The notes below the pieces were generated by a model, which searched no databases, had not been told where the DNA came from, and was given only the letters and a program-made list of their open reading frames with translations. A stretch of 47,955 bases of DNA from Ruminococcus sp. (GTDB lineage Bacteria > Bacillota > Clostridia > Oscillospirales > Ruminococcaceae): the NCBI GenBank assembly GCA_029060305.1, contig JAIDUG010000039.1, forward strand, positions 1-47,955, written 5' to 3'. Both the position numbers and the translations under genes were made by a program. Every line of letters starts with the position of its first letter. Within the stretch, counting starts at the first letter, position 1. Below, piece by piece: positions 17,412 to 26,332 of this stretch.

Positions 17412-18464
17412 TTATTGGCTTACATTATTATTAATCTGCTCATTGATTTTCTCAAAGCATAATACAGCCTGCCTGTTTGCAATATTTCTTTCACTCTCAA
17501 ATGTTTTTTCATACACGGACTTTAAAACATTATCTGTAGACCACCCACCAAGATAAAGAATATACTTATCTGGCATACCGCTTGCGTGTAAAGCACTTGC
17601 ACTCATCTTACGTATCAAATGGAATTTAGTAGGTAAGCCATTACGTTTCATTATCCTTGCATAACGTGAATACAATGCCTTTCTTGTCAATGGTACAATA
17701 AACTCATCTTCACTACTGTGTGGGAGTTTTTTTATCTGCTCACACAATTCGGCACTGAGTTCAATTTTTCTTATGCTCTTAGGTGTTTTGCAATAATCCC
17801 TATATGCTATGCCATTATCAGTAACTATCTGTGTGCGGTGAATATGTAAAGTATGGGTTTCATAATCCAAGTCGGAAAATTTCAGACCAAGCACTTCACC
17901 TATTCTCATACAGCCATTAAAAGCCAATGCACAATAAACCTCAATTGATGTACCTTTCAACAATGCAAAGACTTCTGTAAGTTCAGGTAATGCCTCCTCT
18001 GACTTTGGTATGTCCTTTGGATATTGCAGTTTCTTAAAATTCAGGTTTATATCAAAAAACTCCAAAGATGCTTTCAACAGACTAACACCATTTTTTACTG
18101 TTCTACGGGATAAACCCATAGATGCTTCTTTATTTATTGCTCTTTGAATGTCAATAATCCTCAACTGTTTGATTTTGACATTTTTGATAGTTGCAAGCCT
18201 GTTACGTATTATCTCATTATAATTTCTCAATGTAGTTGCCTCAATCAAATTTGAACGACACTCAACATACTCTATCATAGCTTGTTCCACTGTAAGCTCC
18301 TGACTTGCAATGTCAATCTTATTGGTCACAAGTTCATCAGCAATCTTCTGTACTTCCCACTTTGTATTTGCCGTAATACGCTTCTGGACTCTCTTACCAT
18401 TTTCGTCAAATCCCATTGAAATAACAGCTGAGAACATACCATTTTTTAATTGTTTAATTTTCAT
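17412..18464 (-). CDS. Tyrosine-type integrase
   Basis: 350 residues. An N-terminal SAM-like core-binding region (about 60-145) is followed by the catalytic domain, with R187 in CMRIGEVLGLKFSDLD, H282 and R285 in HLIRKMSAS, W308 in LGGWS and the nucleophile Y318 in VYEKT. All key residues of the family are present, so it should be active. It would integrate the element into the tRNA-Pro 3' end and, with a directionality factor, excise it. AGAGGT precedes the ATG. The HTH gene 18535-18756 directly upstream on the same strand is the natural candidate for that factor. Confidence 0.93.
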   Translation of the reverse strand: MKIKQLKNGMFSAVISMGFDENGKRVQKRITANTKWEVQKIADELVTNKIDIASQELTVEQAMIEYVECRSNLIEATTLRNYNEIIRNRLATIKNVKIKQLRIIDIQRAINKEASMGLSRRTVKNGVSLLKASLEFFDINLNFKKLQYPKDIPKSEEALPELTEVFALLKGTSIEVYCALAFNGCMRIGEVLGLKFSDLDYETHTLHIHRTQIVTDNGIAYRDYCKTPKSIRKIELSAELCEQIKKLPHSSEDEFIVPLTRKALYSRYARIMKRNGLPTKFHLIRKMSASALHASGMPDKYILYLGGWSTDNVLKSVYEKTFESERNIANRQAVLCFEKINEQINNNVSQ

Positions 18465-18534
18465 AAATCTTCAACCTCTAAATAAACTTTTTACTAATTA
18501 TAACGCTGTATTTCTTATTTTGCAAGGATTTTTT

Positions 18535-18756
18535 TCATTGAATCAAATATTGAAATTGTACACCTGTATACTTCATAAATCCTTCAATTTTTTTCAATGT
18601 AAGTCTTTCTGGTTCTTTGTCATAATTATAAAGTGTCCTTGTCGATACCTCCAATATATATGCCAATTTTTCATCACTTATATGCCCAATATTCTGTATT
18701 TTGCGAATGTTCGCCCATATCATAACGCTTACACTTATACTTATACTTTTCTTCAT
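18535..18756 (-). CDS. Small HTH protein, possible excisionase or regulator
   Basis: 73 residues. The segment ISDEKLAYILEVSTRTLYNYD (residues about 26-46) has the shape of a helix-turn-helix, and the C-terminal part LTLKKIEGFMKYTGVQFQYLI resembles the end of XRE-type domains. AAGGAG lies 8 bases before the ATG. It sits 70 bases upstream of the integrase gene on the same strand. It could set the direction of recombination or regulate integrase; the sequence does not decide between these. Confidence 0.7.
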   Translation of the reverse strand: MKKSISISVSVMIWANIRKIQNIGHISDEKLAYILEVSTRTLYNYDKEPERLTLKKIEGFMKYTGVQFQYLIQ

Positions 18757-18868
18757 AAAATTACGCTCCTTATAAATTTTAATAATAATTATATTCTCCT
18801 CATTTGAGGTACAGTGTGAGTGGTGGAGATTTGTTGTATATACACATAATGTCTTATATGTGGTAGTA

Positions 18869-19789
18869 TTACTCTATTTTTGGTGTAGCCTGTTTCTTAC
18901 GGACTGCTATTTTCAGTGGTGGTAGTAGTTCAATAAACCTGTAATCAATCGAATATGATGTTGACTTTATCATGAGGCTTTCATAGCCTTTATTTTTAAG
19001 CTCATCTGATAACTCCCTGTCAAAGTCAACAAATTCAGACATTTCACCTGTATATTCATCTATGTACCTTTTCATTATACCAATGCTTTTTTCTGTCTTA
19101 TAAGTTATCCATACTTTTTGACTCTGCATAATCTTTTCACAAAGTTCATCTGCTGTCTGTTCGTCCGCTTTGTCAAGGTCAATTACTATGTCCGTCATAG
19201 CATTTCTTGAACGCTTATAGCCACTTCTCCCTTTCAGTTCATCTCTTATGCTATCTAAATTTTTAATAAGATAGTTCATACCATTTTTGAAGTATTTTTC
19301 ATCATCAATAATTTTCTTTTTTATCATGCCCATGCTCCATATCTTCTGTATCTCCTGTTCAGAAATAGTATCATCAATATTGCAAATCATATGATAATGC
19401 CAATTGCCGTTACATTGTCTTGAGAATGTCGCAATGTAGATAAAATCATCAAAATGATGATTCATACGCTTGATAAACTTATCAAACTCTTTATGTGTTG
19501 AGTCTAAATCAGTTGTATTAATTTCATCAATATTCGGGTCAAACGTCAATGTTATAGATGACATTTTCCCAATCTGAAAGTTGTTGTAACAAATCTGCCT
19601 GATTTCACTTCTTCTTGTACGCATACGCTTGTTATAATTTGATGTCTCATACTTACTTTTGCCACTGCCAGACTTACACTTTTTCTTATTAGGATTCCTG
19701 TAAACAACAGGCACTGTGCTATCCTTAATGCCTGTGTGATTACGCCCTATTGTCAATTTCATTAAATCCTTTAACTCTGCTTTCAGCAT
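18869..19789 (-). CDS. HUH-type replication initiator (Rep)
   Basis: 306 residues. I read motif 1 in SSITLTFDPN (about 77-86), the metal-binding HUH motif as WHYHMICN (H131, H133), and a motif 3 Y173xxK176 in MNYLIKNL. This order and spacing fit rolling-circle Rep proteins: Tyr nicks the origin and stays bound to the 5' end. The N-terminal 60 residues are basic and the C-terminal 120 have no recognised helicase motif. AAGGAG lies 10 bases before the ATG, which overlaps the stop region of the upstream paralogue. The element may therefore replicate as a circle after excision. The family assignment rests on motifs only. Confidence 0.7.
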   Translation of the reverse strand: MLKAELKDLMKLTIGRNHTGIKDSTVPVVYRNPNKKKCKSGSGKSKYETSNYNKRMRTRRSEIRQICYNNFQIGKMSSITLTFDPNIDEINTTDLDSTHKEFDKFIKRMNHHFDDFIYIATFSRQCNGNWHYHMICNIDDTISEQEIQKIWSMGMIKKKIIDDEKYFKNGMNYLIKNLDSIRDELKGRSGYKRSRNAMTDIVIDLDKADEQTADELCEKIMQSQKVWITYKTEKSIGIMKRYIDEYTGEMSEFVDFDRELSDELKNKGYESLMIKSTSYSIDYRFIELLPPLKIAVRKKQATPKIE

Positions 19790-19790
19790 T

Positions 19791-20210
19791 TCAATACATC
19801 TCCTTTATGATTCTCAAATTTTTTGAATGCATATAGCTGTTGCTTTGCATACCTGATACAAGCACTTCAATAAACTCATCAAGCACATCAAATGAGTTTA
19901 TTGTATTTTTGTGAACATTTCCATTATTCCATAAGTTCAAATCATTTTCGCTAATGTCAGGATTGCAAAGCATATTGCATTTAAAACTGCCTGCTCCCAA
20001 CTTTGTAATTGTTGCAATGTACATAAAGTCACTATAATGCACTCTTACCTTTCTAATGAATTTTGCAATCTCATAATGCATAGCCTCAATGCTTGGAATA
20101 AGTACCATGCAATTAACGTTCAACTCAATATGTATTGAACCTATACCAAAGTTGTTGTTACAGATTTCTATAAACCTCCTTTTCTTAAATTCCATGTTAC
20201 TGTTATACAT
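19791..20210 (-). CDS. Truncated Rep paralogue lacking the HUH histidines
   Basis: 139 residues that align by eye with residues about 64-180 of the Rep encoded next door. ICNNNFGIG matches ICYNNFQIG, DFMYIATITK matches DFIYIATFSR, and FKCNMLCN sits where WHYHMICN is. Both metal-binding histidines are replaced (K77, N79), and motif 3 is not kept. It has a good ribosome site (AAAGGAG, 9 bases) and an intact frame, so it looks expressed rather than decayed. A regulatory or heteromeric partner of Rep is the attractive idea; an eroding duplicate is the alternative. Confidence 0.7.
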   Translation of the reverse strand: MYNSNMEFKKRRFIEICNNNFGIGSIHIELNVNCMVLIPSIEAMHYEIAKFIRKVRVHYSDFMYIATITKLGAGSFKCNMLCNPDISENDLNLWNNGNVHKNTINSFDVLDEFIEVLVSGMQSNSYMHSKNLRIIKEMY

Positions 20211-20494
20211 AATTCCTGCTCCTTTAAAATTTTTTCTAAGCCATTTATTAAATGCTCATGCTTGTATATTAGCAAGTGCATATACACGTAGGTGACTATT
20301 TTTTTTCAAAAATCCCCCACAAAAACAGAAGTAGGTAAGATTATAACGAAAGTAGGTAACATACTAACTAAAGTAGTGATATAAAAACACTGTTTTAAGA
20401 ATCTTCCAACTGCTTAAAACGAAAAAACTCGTATACATAAACAAATGTATATGCTTTAATACATCATTAGTGCATAATAACTAAAAAGAAAGTC
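20211..20494. other. Non-coding region, origin candidate upstream of rep genes
   Basis: About 284 bases with no credible gene. It holds a run of short repeats (20288-20379), an inverted repeat at 20432-20451 (TATACAT aaacaa ATGTATA), another imperfect one around CTTG/CAAG at 20260-20275, and a T8/C5 tract near 20300-20317. Repeats plus hairpins directly upstream of a Rep pair are what an origin would look like. Confidence 0.5.
20288..20379. repeat. Iteron-like repeats GTAGGTRA at 21-base phase
   Basis: AAGTAGGTAA occurs at 20329-20338 and again at 20350-20359, then AAGTAGTGA at 20371-20379. A further GTAGGTGA lies at 20288-20295, 43 bases before the first. A 21-base step is two helical turns, so proteins bound to the copies would lie on one face of the DNA. 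Confidence 0.55.
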
Positions 20495-20521
20495 AAAAAA
20501 ATAAGAGGTATCTTACCTCTT
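20495..20521 (-). terminator. Terminator of the surface-protein operon
   Basis: Minus-strand stem AGAGGTA / TACCTCT followed by TATTTTTTT. The stop codon of the 1116-residue protein lies in the loop-proximal part of the hairpin, so translation and termination overlap. Confidence 0.78.
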
Positions 20522-23500
20522 CCTCTTGTGTAGCATATTCTTCTTTTTTCTTGAAATAAATATAGTATGTTTTTGACCATATTTATCAACTATTGTGTTG
20601 TCCTTTTTCATTACCTGCACTCCACCTGATTGAGTGCCTGTGCCTGTTCCATTTGTTACATTCTTTGTGTCGTCAGCATAACTACTGCCTTTAGATGAAC
20701 CATAGTGTATCTGATAATCTACCTGCTGTGTCACATCTACATCAAATAAACTGATATATTCTGATTTTAATTGTATGTCTGTGCTTGTGCCACTGATTGT
20801 TGCTGTTGCTTTTCTTATGATGTTGTTGCCGTTTACTGTAGTGTCTGTGTCAATCAGGGGTATGTTCTGCAAGTCCACTCCGTCACCTGTTGCCTTTGTA
20901 TCAGTGAAATGTAATGGTAAACTAAAATTACTTGTAGTGTCATTTGATTGTCTGTTGCCTACTAATTCATTACTGTAATTGCATATATCTGTGTTCCATG
21001 AATCTATTGTCTCAAATGCCTCCGCTCCTTGTATCCATAGGGGTAAACTTGCTCCAGTTGTATCCATTGAATATGTTGAGTCTGCTGATAAACTATTAAG
21101 TTGCTCCAATTTCCATTGTGCCAATGTCGGCTTATCATCTTTTCTATATGCTGTATATGAATAATTCGCATTTGTAAATGATAATATGCTTGGTGTTGTT
21201 TGCTCTTTCTGCACTGCTAATTCATAACTATTGTCTGTACTTGTTCTTTTATCTATTGTGTCATTGGCTGTATTGTAGGTGATTAACTCCGTTTTACTCC
21301 ATTTTGATATAAGCCCATTGGTTGTTGCTGTGTTTGTTTGAGATATTGATGCTATGATGTATGGGTCTGTCCATGCTGTTATGCTGTCACCATTTGACTC
21401 GGAGAAGCCTGTGACTAACGGTAAACTATATTTAAACTTATGCTTTGCAAATAAATATGATGATGTTTCACCTGTGAGGTTGCCTGTTACTGTTATATTG
21501 TTCGTCGCAAAATCATTGTGCCTTGTAATAAACGACTCTGGTATTACAAAATTATCAGCCTTGTATTCTACTTCATCTTCTTTCAGGAATAATATGTATA
21601 ATACATCATCTGTAGTATCTGTGTTGTCTGGGTCTGCCATATCAAAATAGATTGTACTGTTATAATTGGTTAATGTGTTGCCACTTAATCGCCCTGTGCC
21701 GTATGTTCCGGGATATGTTAAGTCTGAAGTGTATGTTGACGATAAACTTCCTACTGGTTGCTCTGTGTCTGTCCATGCATATTTGGAAGAGTAGAGTGCT
21801 GAGCCATAGGGTTCACTGAATCCATCTATAAAGCCTTTCATATAAAATACTGTATCATCTTGTTCAGTGTTGGTTAATGTTCCCCATGACTCTGCTGTCA
21901 TATTGTTCCATACTACATCGTCCTCGTTTCCTCTTGTACTATAAACATATTCTGCAAGCCTATAGCCTGACTCTGGTGTTATGTGTACATTTCTTGTGAC
22001 ATTCTCTATTGTTGCTGTGTCCTTGTCATTTGTTATTTCATAGGTATCAGGGTTTACTATGCCATATGCCTTTACTATCTTTAATTCACCTTGTTCAGGT
22101 GTACCGCCACTTCCTGTGCCTGTACCTGAGCCATTGCCTCCACCTGAACTTCCTGTGCCTGTGCCATGCCCTCCACCTGTAAACGTTTCTGTGTTTATCC
22201 AGTCATGCTCTCTTATATATAAAAGCACTATTGTGTTATCTGTGCCTAAGTCAATATATTCATCTGTATTATATTGGTCTTTGTCGTCCTTTTCAATTGG
22301 CTCTTGTATGTTATCTTCCTTAGTGTATCTTGGTGAATTGTCTTTAGTTGATAAACTGTTTGGTGTGTGATTATCTACATATGTGTAACTCTTACTTCCT
22401 GTGTCGGATATGCCTGTGATTGATGTGTAACCGTCTAAGGTAAACTGCTCTTTTCCTATTGATTGGTGTGTGCTGTCGGTGTGGTCTGTTGTTTGTAACA
22501 TATCTGTGCCATGCAAACTATCTGGATTGTATGTATCGGTATCTGTGGTGTCTGTCTGTGATGTATACCATGCTACTACTTCATAGCCACCGTTCTGGTC
22601 ACTTTCATCAGTGATTACTACTTGGTTTGAGGTGTTGTGTTCAATGTATGTGCCTTGGTCTATTGCCTTTGTATAATAGCTGTTGTTGTCTGCATCTGTG
22701 TATAAGTCTACATAGGTTTTAATGATTGTCTTTTCGCCTGTGCTATCGTATGTTGTTTTGTCTGGATTGTCTGGGTCAGATGGGTCAGGTGTTTTCTTTG
22801 GTTCCTCTGGCTTATCTGGATTTGTAGGGTCTTTGTCTATGTCATAAGTGTCTATGGGGTCTTTAGGGTCAGGTATAGTCATGTCCTTTAACCAATAGGC
22901 TTGTATGCCATACCCATAAACGTCATAGTTTTTATCCGGAAATTTAAAGTTTGATATACTTGTTGGTAATCCAACTTTAGGTATCTGTAAACCTAATACA
23001 GACTGTAGCTTATTTATTTCGTCCTGTGTTGCGTCATTTGCGTCTGCAAATTCAAATCCATTGCCTACTTGTGCTAATCTTGTACGTACTGTAATAGCAC
23101 TACCAGGGTCACGTCCAACTGATACATTGTAGTTTATATACCCATACCAAGAAGCTATATATCTGCTACCTGTTGTTTTCATATTTCCATCTGGATTACA
23201 AAGGCTCAATATAGGCTCTACGATTAAAAATGTGTTTTCCATATCTAAACCTTGTAGTTTTCCACCATAAAGAAATTGCATAAATAAAGAATAAACTGAT
23301 TGCTCTTTGCCATCTACTATTCCGCCTGCCTGTGTAAACCAGTTACGAAAGCCTGCACCATTAAGATAAAGTCCATGACCATCCTCATAATAAACTTTGC
23401 TCGATGAGTTGTTTGGTGCTAACATACTGCTAAAGCTAATATTTGATGTACCATTTAAAGTAGTTGCAACCCAGTTATTGATAGCTACATCAAAACTTGA

Positions 23501-23863
23501 TGTATAGTCATATGTAATGTTTTCTATTCTTGCCTCTTTATCGTACCTACTGGTATAATTAATGTAGTTGTAGTCTGGTGTATACCAAGAGCTATAACCC
23601 CATAAGTCATAGTAATAAGTCCCAAAAGTGTTTTGAACTACTTTACGCTCACCATTCTCAAGTGTTACTAATGTAAACCTAAGCCCTAAGTCATCATCAT
23701 TGATAGAATCATCGTCTACATGAGATGCAGAGCCACCACCAGGTGTTACAAGTCCACCACCTACACTACCTGCAAATACAGTTAAATTCAGTGGTATGCT
23801 TGATGTTAACAATGCCATAGCTGTTGCTGAAACAAGTATATTCTTCAATCTTTTATGTCTCAT
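20513..23863 (-). CDS. Large secreted surface protein, function unknown
   Basis: 1116 residues. A signal peptide covers about 1-31 (basic start, LVSATAMALLTSSIPLNLTVFAG), followed by a Gly-rich and Asp-rich stretch. The rest is very rich in Thr, Ser, Asn, Asp and Tyr, as in extracellular beta-structured proteins. A Pro/Asp-rich linker lies at about 340-370 (KPEEPKKTPDPSDPDNPD), and a Gly/Ser/Thr linker (SSGGGNGSGTGTGSGG) at about 575-600. No LPxTG or SLH anchor is visible, and the C-terminus ends in a very basic tail. The gene is 29 bases downstream of the lipoprotein gene. It may be an adhesin or structural surface protein. Confidence 0.75.
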   Translation of the reverse strand: MRHKRLKNILVSATAMALLTSSIPLNLTVFAGSVGGGLVTPGGGSASHVDDDSINDDDLGLRFTLVTLENGERKVVQNTFGTYYYDLWGYSSWYTPDYNYINYTSRYDKEARIENITYDYTSSFDVAINNWVATTLNGTSNISFSSMLAPNNSSSKVYYEDGHGLYLNGAGFRNWFTQAGGIVDGKEQSVYSLFMQFLYGGKLQGLDMENTFLIVEPILSLCNPDGNMKTTGSRYIASWYGYINYNVSVGRDPGSAITVRTRLAQVGNGFEFADANDATQDEINKLQSVLGLQIPKVGLPTSISNFKFPDKNYDVYGYGIQAYWLKDMTIPDPKDPIDTYDIDKDPTNPDKPEEPKKTPDPSDPDNPDKTTYDSTGEKTIIKTYVDLYTDADNNSYYTKAIDQGTYIEHNTSNQVVITDESDQNGGYEVVAWYTSQTDTTDTDTYNPDSLHGTDMLQTTDHTDSTHQSIGKEQFTLDGYTSITGISDTGSKSYTYVDNHTPNSLSTKDNSPRYTKEDNIQEPIEKDDKDQYNTDEYIDLGTDNTIVLLYIREHDWINTETFTGGGHGTGTGSSGGGNGSGTGTGSGGTPEQGELKIVKAYGIVNPDTYEITNDKDTATIENVTRNVHITPESGYRLAEYVYSTRGNEDDVVWNNMTAESWGTLTNTEQDDTVFYMKGFIDGFSEPYGSALYSSKYAWTDTEQPVGSLSSTYTSDLTYPGTYGTGRLSGNTLTNYNSTIYFDMADPDNTDTTDDVLYILFLKEDEVEYKADNFVIPESFITRHNDFATNNITVTGNLTGETSSYLFAKHKFKYSLPLVTGFSESNGDSITAWTDPYIIASISQTNTATTNGLISKWSKTELITYNTANDTIDKRTSTDNSYELAVQKEQTTPSILSFTNANYSYTAYRKDDKPTLAQWKLEQLNSLSADSTYSMDTTGASLPLWIQGAEAFETIDSWNTDICNYSNELVGNRQSNDTTSNFSLPLHFTDTKATGDGVDLQNIPLIDTDTTVNGNNIIRKATATISGTSTDIQLKSEYISLFDVDVTQQVDYQIHYGSSKGSSYADDTKNVTNGTGTGTQSGGVQVMKKDNTIVDKYGQKHTIFISRKKKNMLHKRKR

Positions 23864-23892
23864 AAATTTTACCTCCTCTGTTACTTAAAAAT

Positions 23893-25830
23893 TTATTCGC
23901 TAAGCCCATCTACTACATGGATAGTGTCGTCCCAACCGTGATTACCTGCTACCGAATAGTCTGCATTACCAAAACCAGAACCCGATGATGAGTTATTTCC
24001 ACTTGATAAGCCACCGCCACTACTATTGCTTGAACCACCATTATCAACTGGTGGAGTATAAACTGGCTCTTGTGGTGTCTGTTCTACTGGTGGTGTGTAT
24101 ACTGGCTCTTGCTGTGCTGGTGTGTTATCAACTGGCGGAGTATAAACTTGTTCCTGCTGTACTGGTGTTTCTACTGGTGGCGTATAAACTGGTTCTTCAT
24201 AAGTATTTGAATTATTTACACTGCTGTTGCTACTGTTTCCACTGTTGTTGCTGTTTCCTGTTGAACTATTATCATTGTTACTGCTGTTGTTATCTGGAGT
24301 ATTGTCGTCATTGTCAACGCTACTGCCTGTTTCCTCTGTTGCCTCTGTTGCCTCTGTCTCCTCTGTTGTTTCCTCTGTCTCTTGCTTACCATATTTTTCT
24401 GTTATGTACTTTGCAAAATCTTCTTCACTGTAACTGTCACCTTTTTCCTCTCTGTATGCGTTGTATTCCTTTGTAAATGTTTCTTTATCACAAGTAAGTT
24501 TATCTCCGCCATAGCACTCCCATAAACTATCAATGTATATCTGCTTATCTTCCTCTGCCTGCTTTTCTGCAAATGCTATTGAGTATCTTCCCTCAATACT
24601 CTCCTCAAATTCCTCTGGTGTCATTGAGCCATTGCCTACTGCCGTTACATAATCCTCTATAAACTCCTCCTCTGTACATGACATATCATTCTTATCCTGC
24701 TTTTCCCATAATGCCTTTGCATCGGACTCTAAAGAGGCTGTTGTTCCGCCCTCTGCATTGTTGTACGGGTAGCCATTGTCATTGTAATATGACTGCATTG
24801 TTGCTATCAGGATTTCTATTGCCTCTGTTTTTGTAATTGCCTCGTCCCAACGTGTTTCTGAGGGGATTATGTCTTTTGTGTTTGCTGTTGCTATTGCTTG
24901 ATAAAGTTCATCTGGTACGCCCTTGTCTGCGTTCTGGAGGGCATACTGTAAACAAGCTGAATGATATTGATTTGATGTTGGTGTGAGTTTGAGAGTGTCT
25001 GCTATCTTGCTGTTGTTGGTACAATCCGATAAACTTACTTTGCTTACATCTGCTGTTGATACTGCCTCTGTGCCATATATCTCATTCATTACAAGATAGA
25101 TGTACTCTGCTCGTGTCATTGTGCCTGCATAATTGTCTTTGTTAAGACTGCTATCTGCTGTTGAGATATAAGCGTTAGTGTTTTCCTGTGAGGCATAAGG
25201 TGTGTAGGGGTCATATGCTGTGCCTGTTACTGCCTGTTCAAATGTGGTGTCGGGTTCAAGTGTTCCTACTGGTGTCACTGCCCTCATGACTAATGCCATT
25301 GCCTCTGCTCTTGATAATGATGCTCCGCCATTGAAGTAATTTGGTGTGCTATCGGGTATCAACTCAAAATAGCCGTTAAACATTGCAGATGTATAATCAC
25401 TTTCCTCAAGGTCTGCATAATCCTTGTTTAAATATTGAGCTATTTCTTTATTTGGTGTGTTGGTGAGTGTTGAGAGGGTGTTTGCTACATATTCATTGCC
25501 TAAGACTGTGAACAGGGTGTTGTTGCCCTCTTGGTTGTTGTCTTTGTCTACGTAGAAGGGTCCGTATTTGATGCCTTTGACATTGGTATGGTTGTCGAAA
25601 TAGTTATCCAAATATTCTCTGCTGTTGCTGTTTGATGTTTTCTCCTGCAATGCTATCCAATCAATTTTGGATAACTCGCCCTTTCTGTCATACACTGTTT
25701 TTTCAGCTATAATAACAATTTCCTCACTGTTCATTACATTGTTGTTAAGGTCGCTGTCTGCACAGCCTGTAAACTGGCTTGCTACAATAACAAGTGCCAT
25801 TAAAGATATTAAAATTTTCTTGATTTTCAT
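23893..25830 (-). CDS. Lipoprotein with SLH-like repeats and a Pro-rich stalk
   Basis: 645 residues. A lipoprotein signal ends in FTGC (Cys23). Three S-layer-homology-like motifs follow: SRAEAMALVMRAV, TRAEYIYLVMNEI and TKTEAIEILIATM, within about 170-345. Next come two related acidic helical repeats (EEEFIEDYVTAVGNG..., KETFTKEYNAYREEKG...) and a Thr/Glu-rich and Ser/Asn-rich linker. The last part is four to five copies of a PVYTPPV repeat separated by Gln/Thr/Pro spacers, and a Gly/Ser-rich C-terminus. The layout suggests attachment at the membrane and wall with an extended stalk. It is transcribed first, and the 1116-residue protein follows, so the two may form one surface structure. Confidence 0.8.
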   Translation of the reverse strand: MKIKKILISLMALVIVASQFTGCADSDLNNNVMNSEEIVIIAEKTVYDRKGELSKIDWIALQEKTSNSNSREYLDNYFDNHTNVKGIKYGPFYVDKDNNQEGNNTLFTVLGNEYVANTLSTLTNTPNKEIAQYLNKDYADLEESDYTSAMFNGYFELIPDSTPNYFNGGASLSRAEAMALVMRAVTPVGTLEPDTTFEQAVTGTAYDPYTPYASQENTNAYISTADSSLNKDNYAGTMTRAEYIYLVMNEIYGTEAVSTADVSKVSLSDCTNNSKIADTLKLTPTSNQYHSACLQYALQNADKGVPDELYQAIATANTKDIIPSETRWDEAITKTEAIEILIATMQSYYNDNGYPYNNAEGGTTASLESDAKALWEKQDKNDMSCTEEEFIEDYVTAVGNGSMTPEEFEESIEGRYSIAFAEKQAEEDKQIYIDSLWECYGGDKLTCDKETFTKEYNAYREEKGDSYSEEDFAKYITEKYGKQETEETTEETEATEATEETGSSVDNDDNTPDNNSSNNDNSSTGNSNNSGNSSNSSVNNSNTYEEPVYTPPVETPVQQEQVYTPPVDNTPAQQEPVYTPPVEQTPQEPVYTPPVDNGGSSNSSGGGLSSGNNSSSGSGFGNADYSVAGNHGWDDTIHVVDGLSE

Positions 25831-25869
25831 AAATTAATTCTCCTTTTAATTTGTAAAATTTTATCATAA

Positions 25870-25888
25870 TGTGTAGTATTATACCACA
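25870..25888. promoter_or_regulatory. Operator candidate over the -10 of the lipoprotein operon
   Basis: TGTGTAGTATTATACCACA, an imperfect palindrome with TGTG/CACA ends that covers the -10 box. The half ATACCACA recurs at 26009-26018 (ATACCACACA) at the XRE gene promoter, which suggests that the XRE protein binds both. Confidence 0.5.
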
Positions 25889-25906
25889 TCAAAAAGTAAA
25901 TGTCAA
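25878..25906 (-). promoter_or_regulatory. Promoter of the lipoprotein/surface-protein operon
   Basis: TTGACA (25906-25901), 17-base spacer, TATAAT (25883-25878), minus strand. It reads divergently from the XRE gene. Confidence 0.8.
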
Positions 25907-26033
25907 TAGATTTTTTACTTTTTTCAAAAATAAAATGACTTGTATAAACATCACTACGCTGTTTTCACAAGGTTTAATGTTTTGTCAAATTGCGGTATGC
26001 TTATTATATAATACCACACAGGAGGTTCACACT

Positions 26034-26261
26034 ATGAAAGCAGAGTATAAACAACTTTATGAGAATCTTGGACTTAATATTGTCTATTACCGTAAAAAGA
26101 ACAGGTTGACACAACTTCAGCTTGCCGAACTTGTTGACATAGACAGAAGTCATATAAGTGCCATTGAACTTGGAAATGTAGGCTGTTCACTTGATGTAAT
26201 TTTCAGACTTTGTGATGTTCTTGACATAACGCCTAAAGTCCTGTTTGATTTCAGGGATTGA
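26034..26261 (+). CDS. XRE-family transcriptional regulator
   Basis: 75 residues, one complete Cro/C1-type HTH: LGLNIVYYRKKNRLTQLQLAELVDIDRSHISAIELG, then SLDVIFRLCDVLDITPKVLF (motif blocks, about 10-72). GGAGGT lies 7 bases before ATG 26034; the frame is open further upstream, but the encoded sequence there is not protein-like. A promoter candidate overlaps ATATAATACCACACA just upstream, and the same ATACCACA core sits on the divergent lipoprotein promoter. That makes autoregulation and control of the surface operon likely. Confidence 0.88.
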   Translation: MKAEYKQLYENLGLNIVYYRKKNRLTQLQLAELVDIDRSHISAIELGNVGCSLDVIFRLCDVLDITPKVLFDFRD

Positions 26262-26267
26262 ATGCAC

Positions 26268-26303
26268 TAAAAAAAGTGTCACCCAACAAAAATCAGGTGA
26301 CAC
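26268..26303. terminator. Shared terminator between XRE gene and minus-strand operon
   Basis: Perfect 8-bp stem GTGTCACC / GGTGACAC. The minus-strand side is followed by seven Ts, which suits the operon ending at 26333. On the plus strand the downstream sequence is AT-rich with a weaker T run, so it may serve both. Confidence 0.75.
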
Positions 26304-26332
26304 TATATAAATTTTATGATATGTATAATTTA

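Noticed and set aside
20288..20379. Repeats as a CRISPR array
   Set aside because: Units are only 8-10 bases, imperfect and at a 21-base step, with no cas genes in the window.
24030..24200. Tandem DNA repeats (TPP/PVYTPPV coding) as a satellite or phase-variable tract
   Set aside because: They are in-frame coding repeats of a Pro-rich stalk with varied codons; no homopolymer or exact short tandem repeat that would switch the frame was seen.
20513..25830. Plus-strand open frames antisense to the two surface-protein genes
   Set aside because: They mirror repetitive Thr/Ser/Pro-coding sequence, have no ribosome sites, and their proteins are low-complexity Cys/Leu/Tyr strings. The minus-strand genes have signal peptides, ribosome sites and a promoter.
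25870..26033. Longer XRE protein starting near 25869
   Set aside because: The upstream residues do not resemble an HTH protein, they would overlap the divergent promoter, and GGAGGT sits exactly before ATG 26034.
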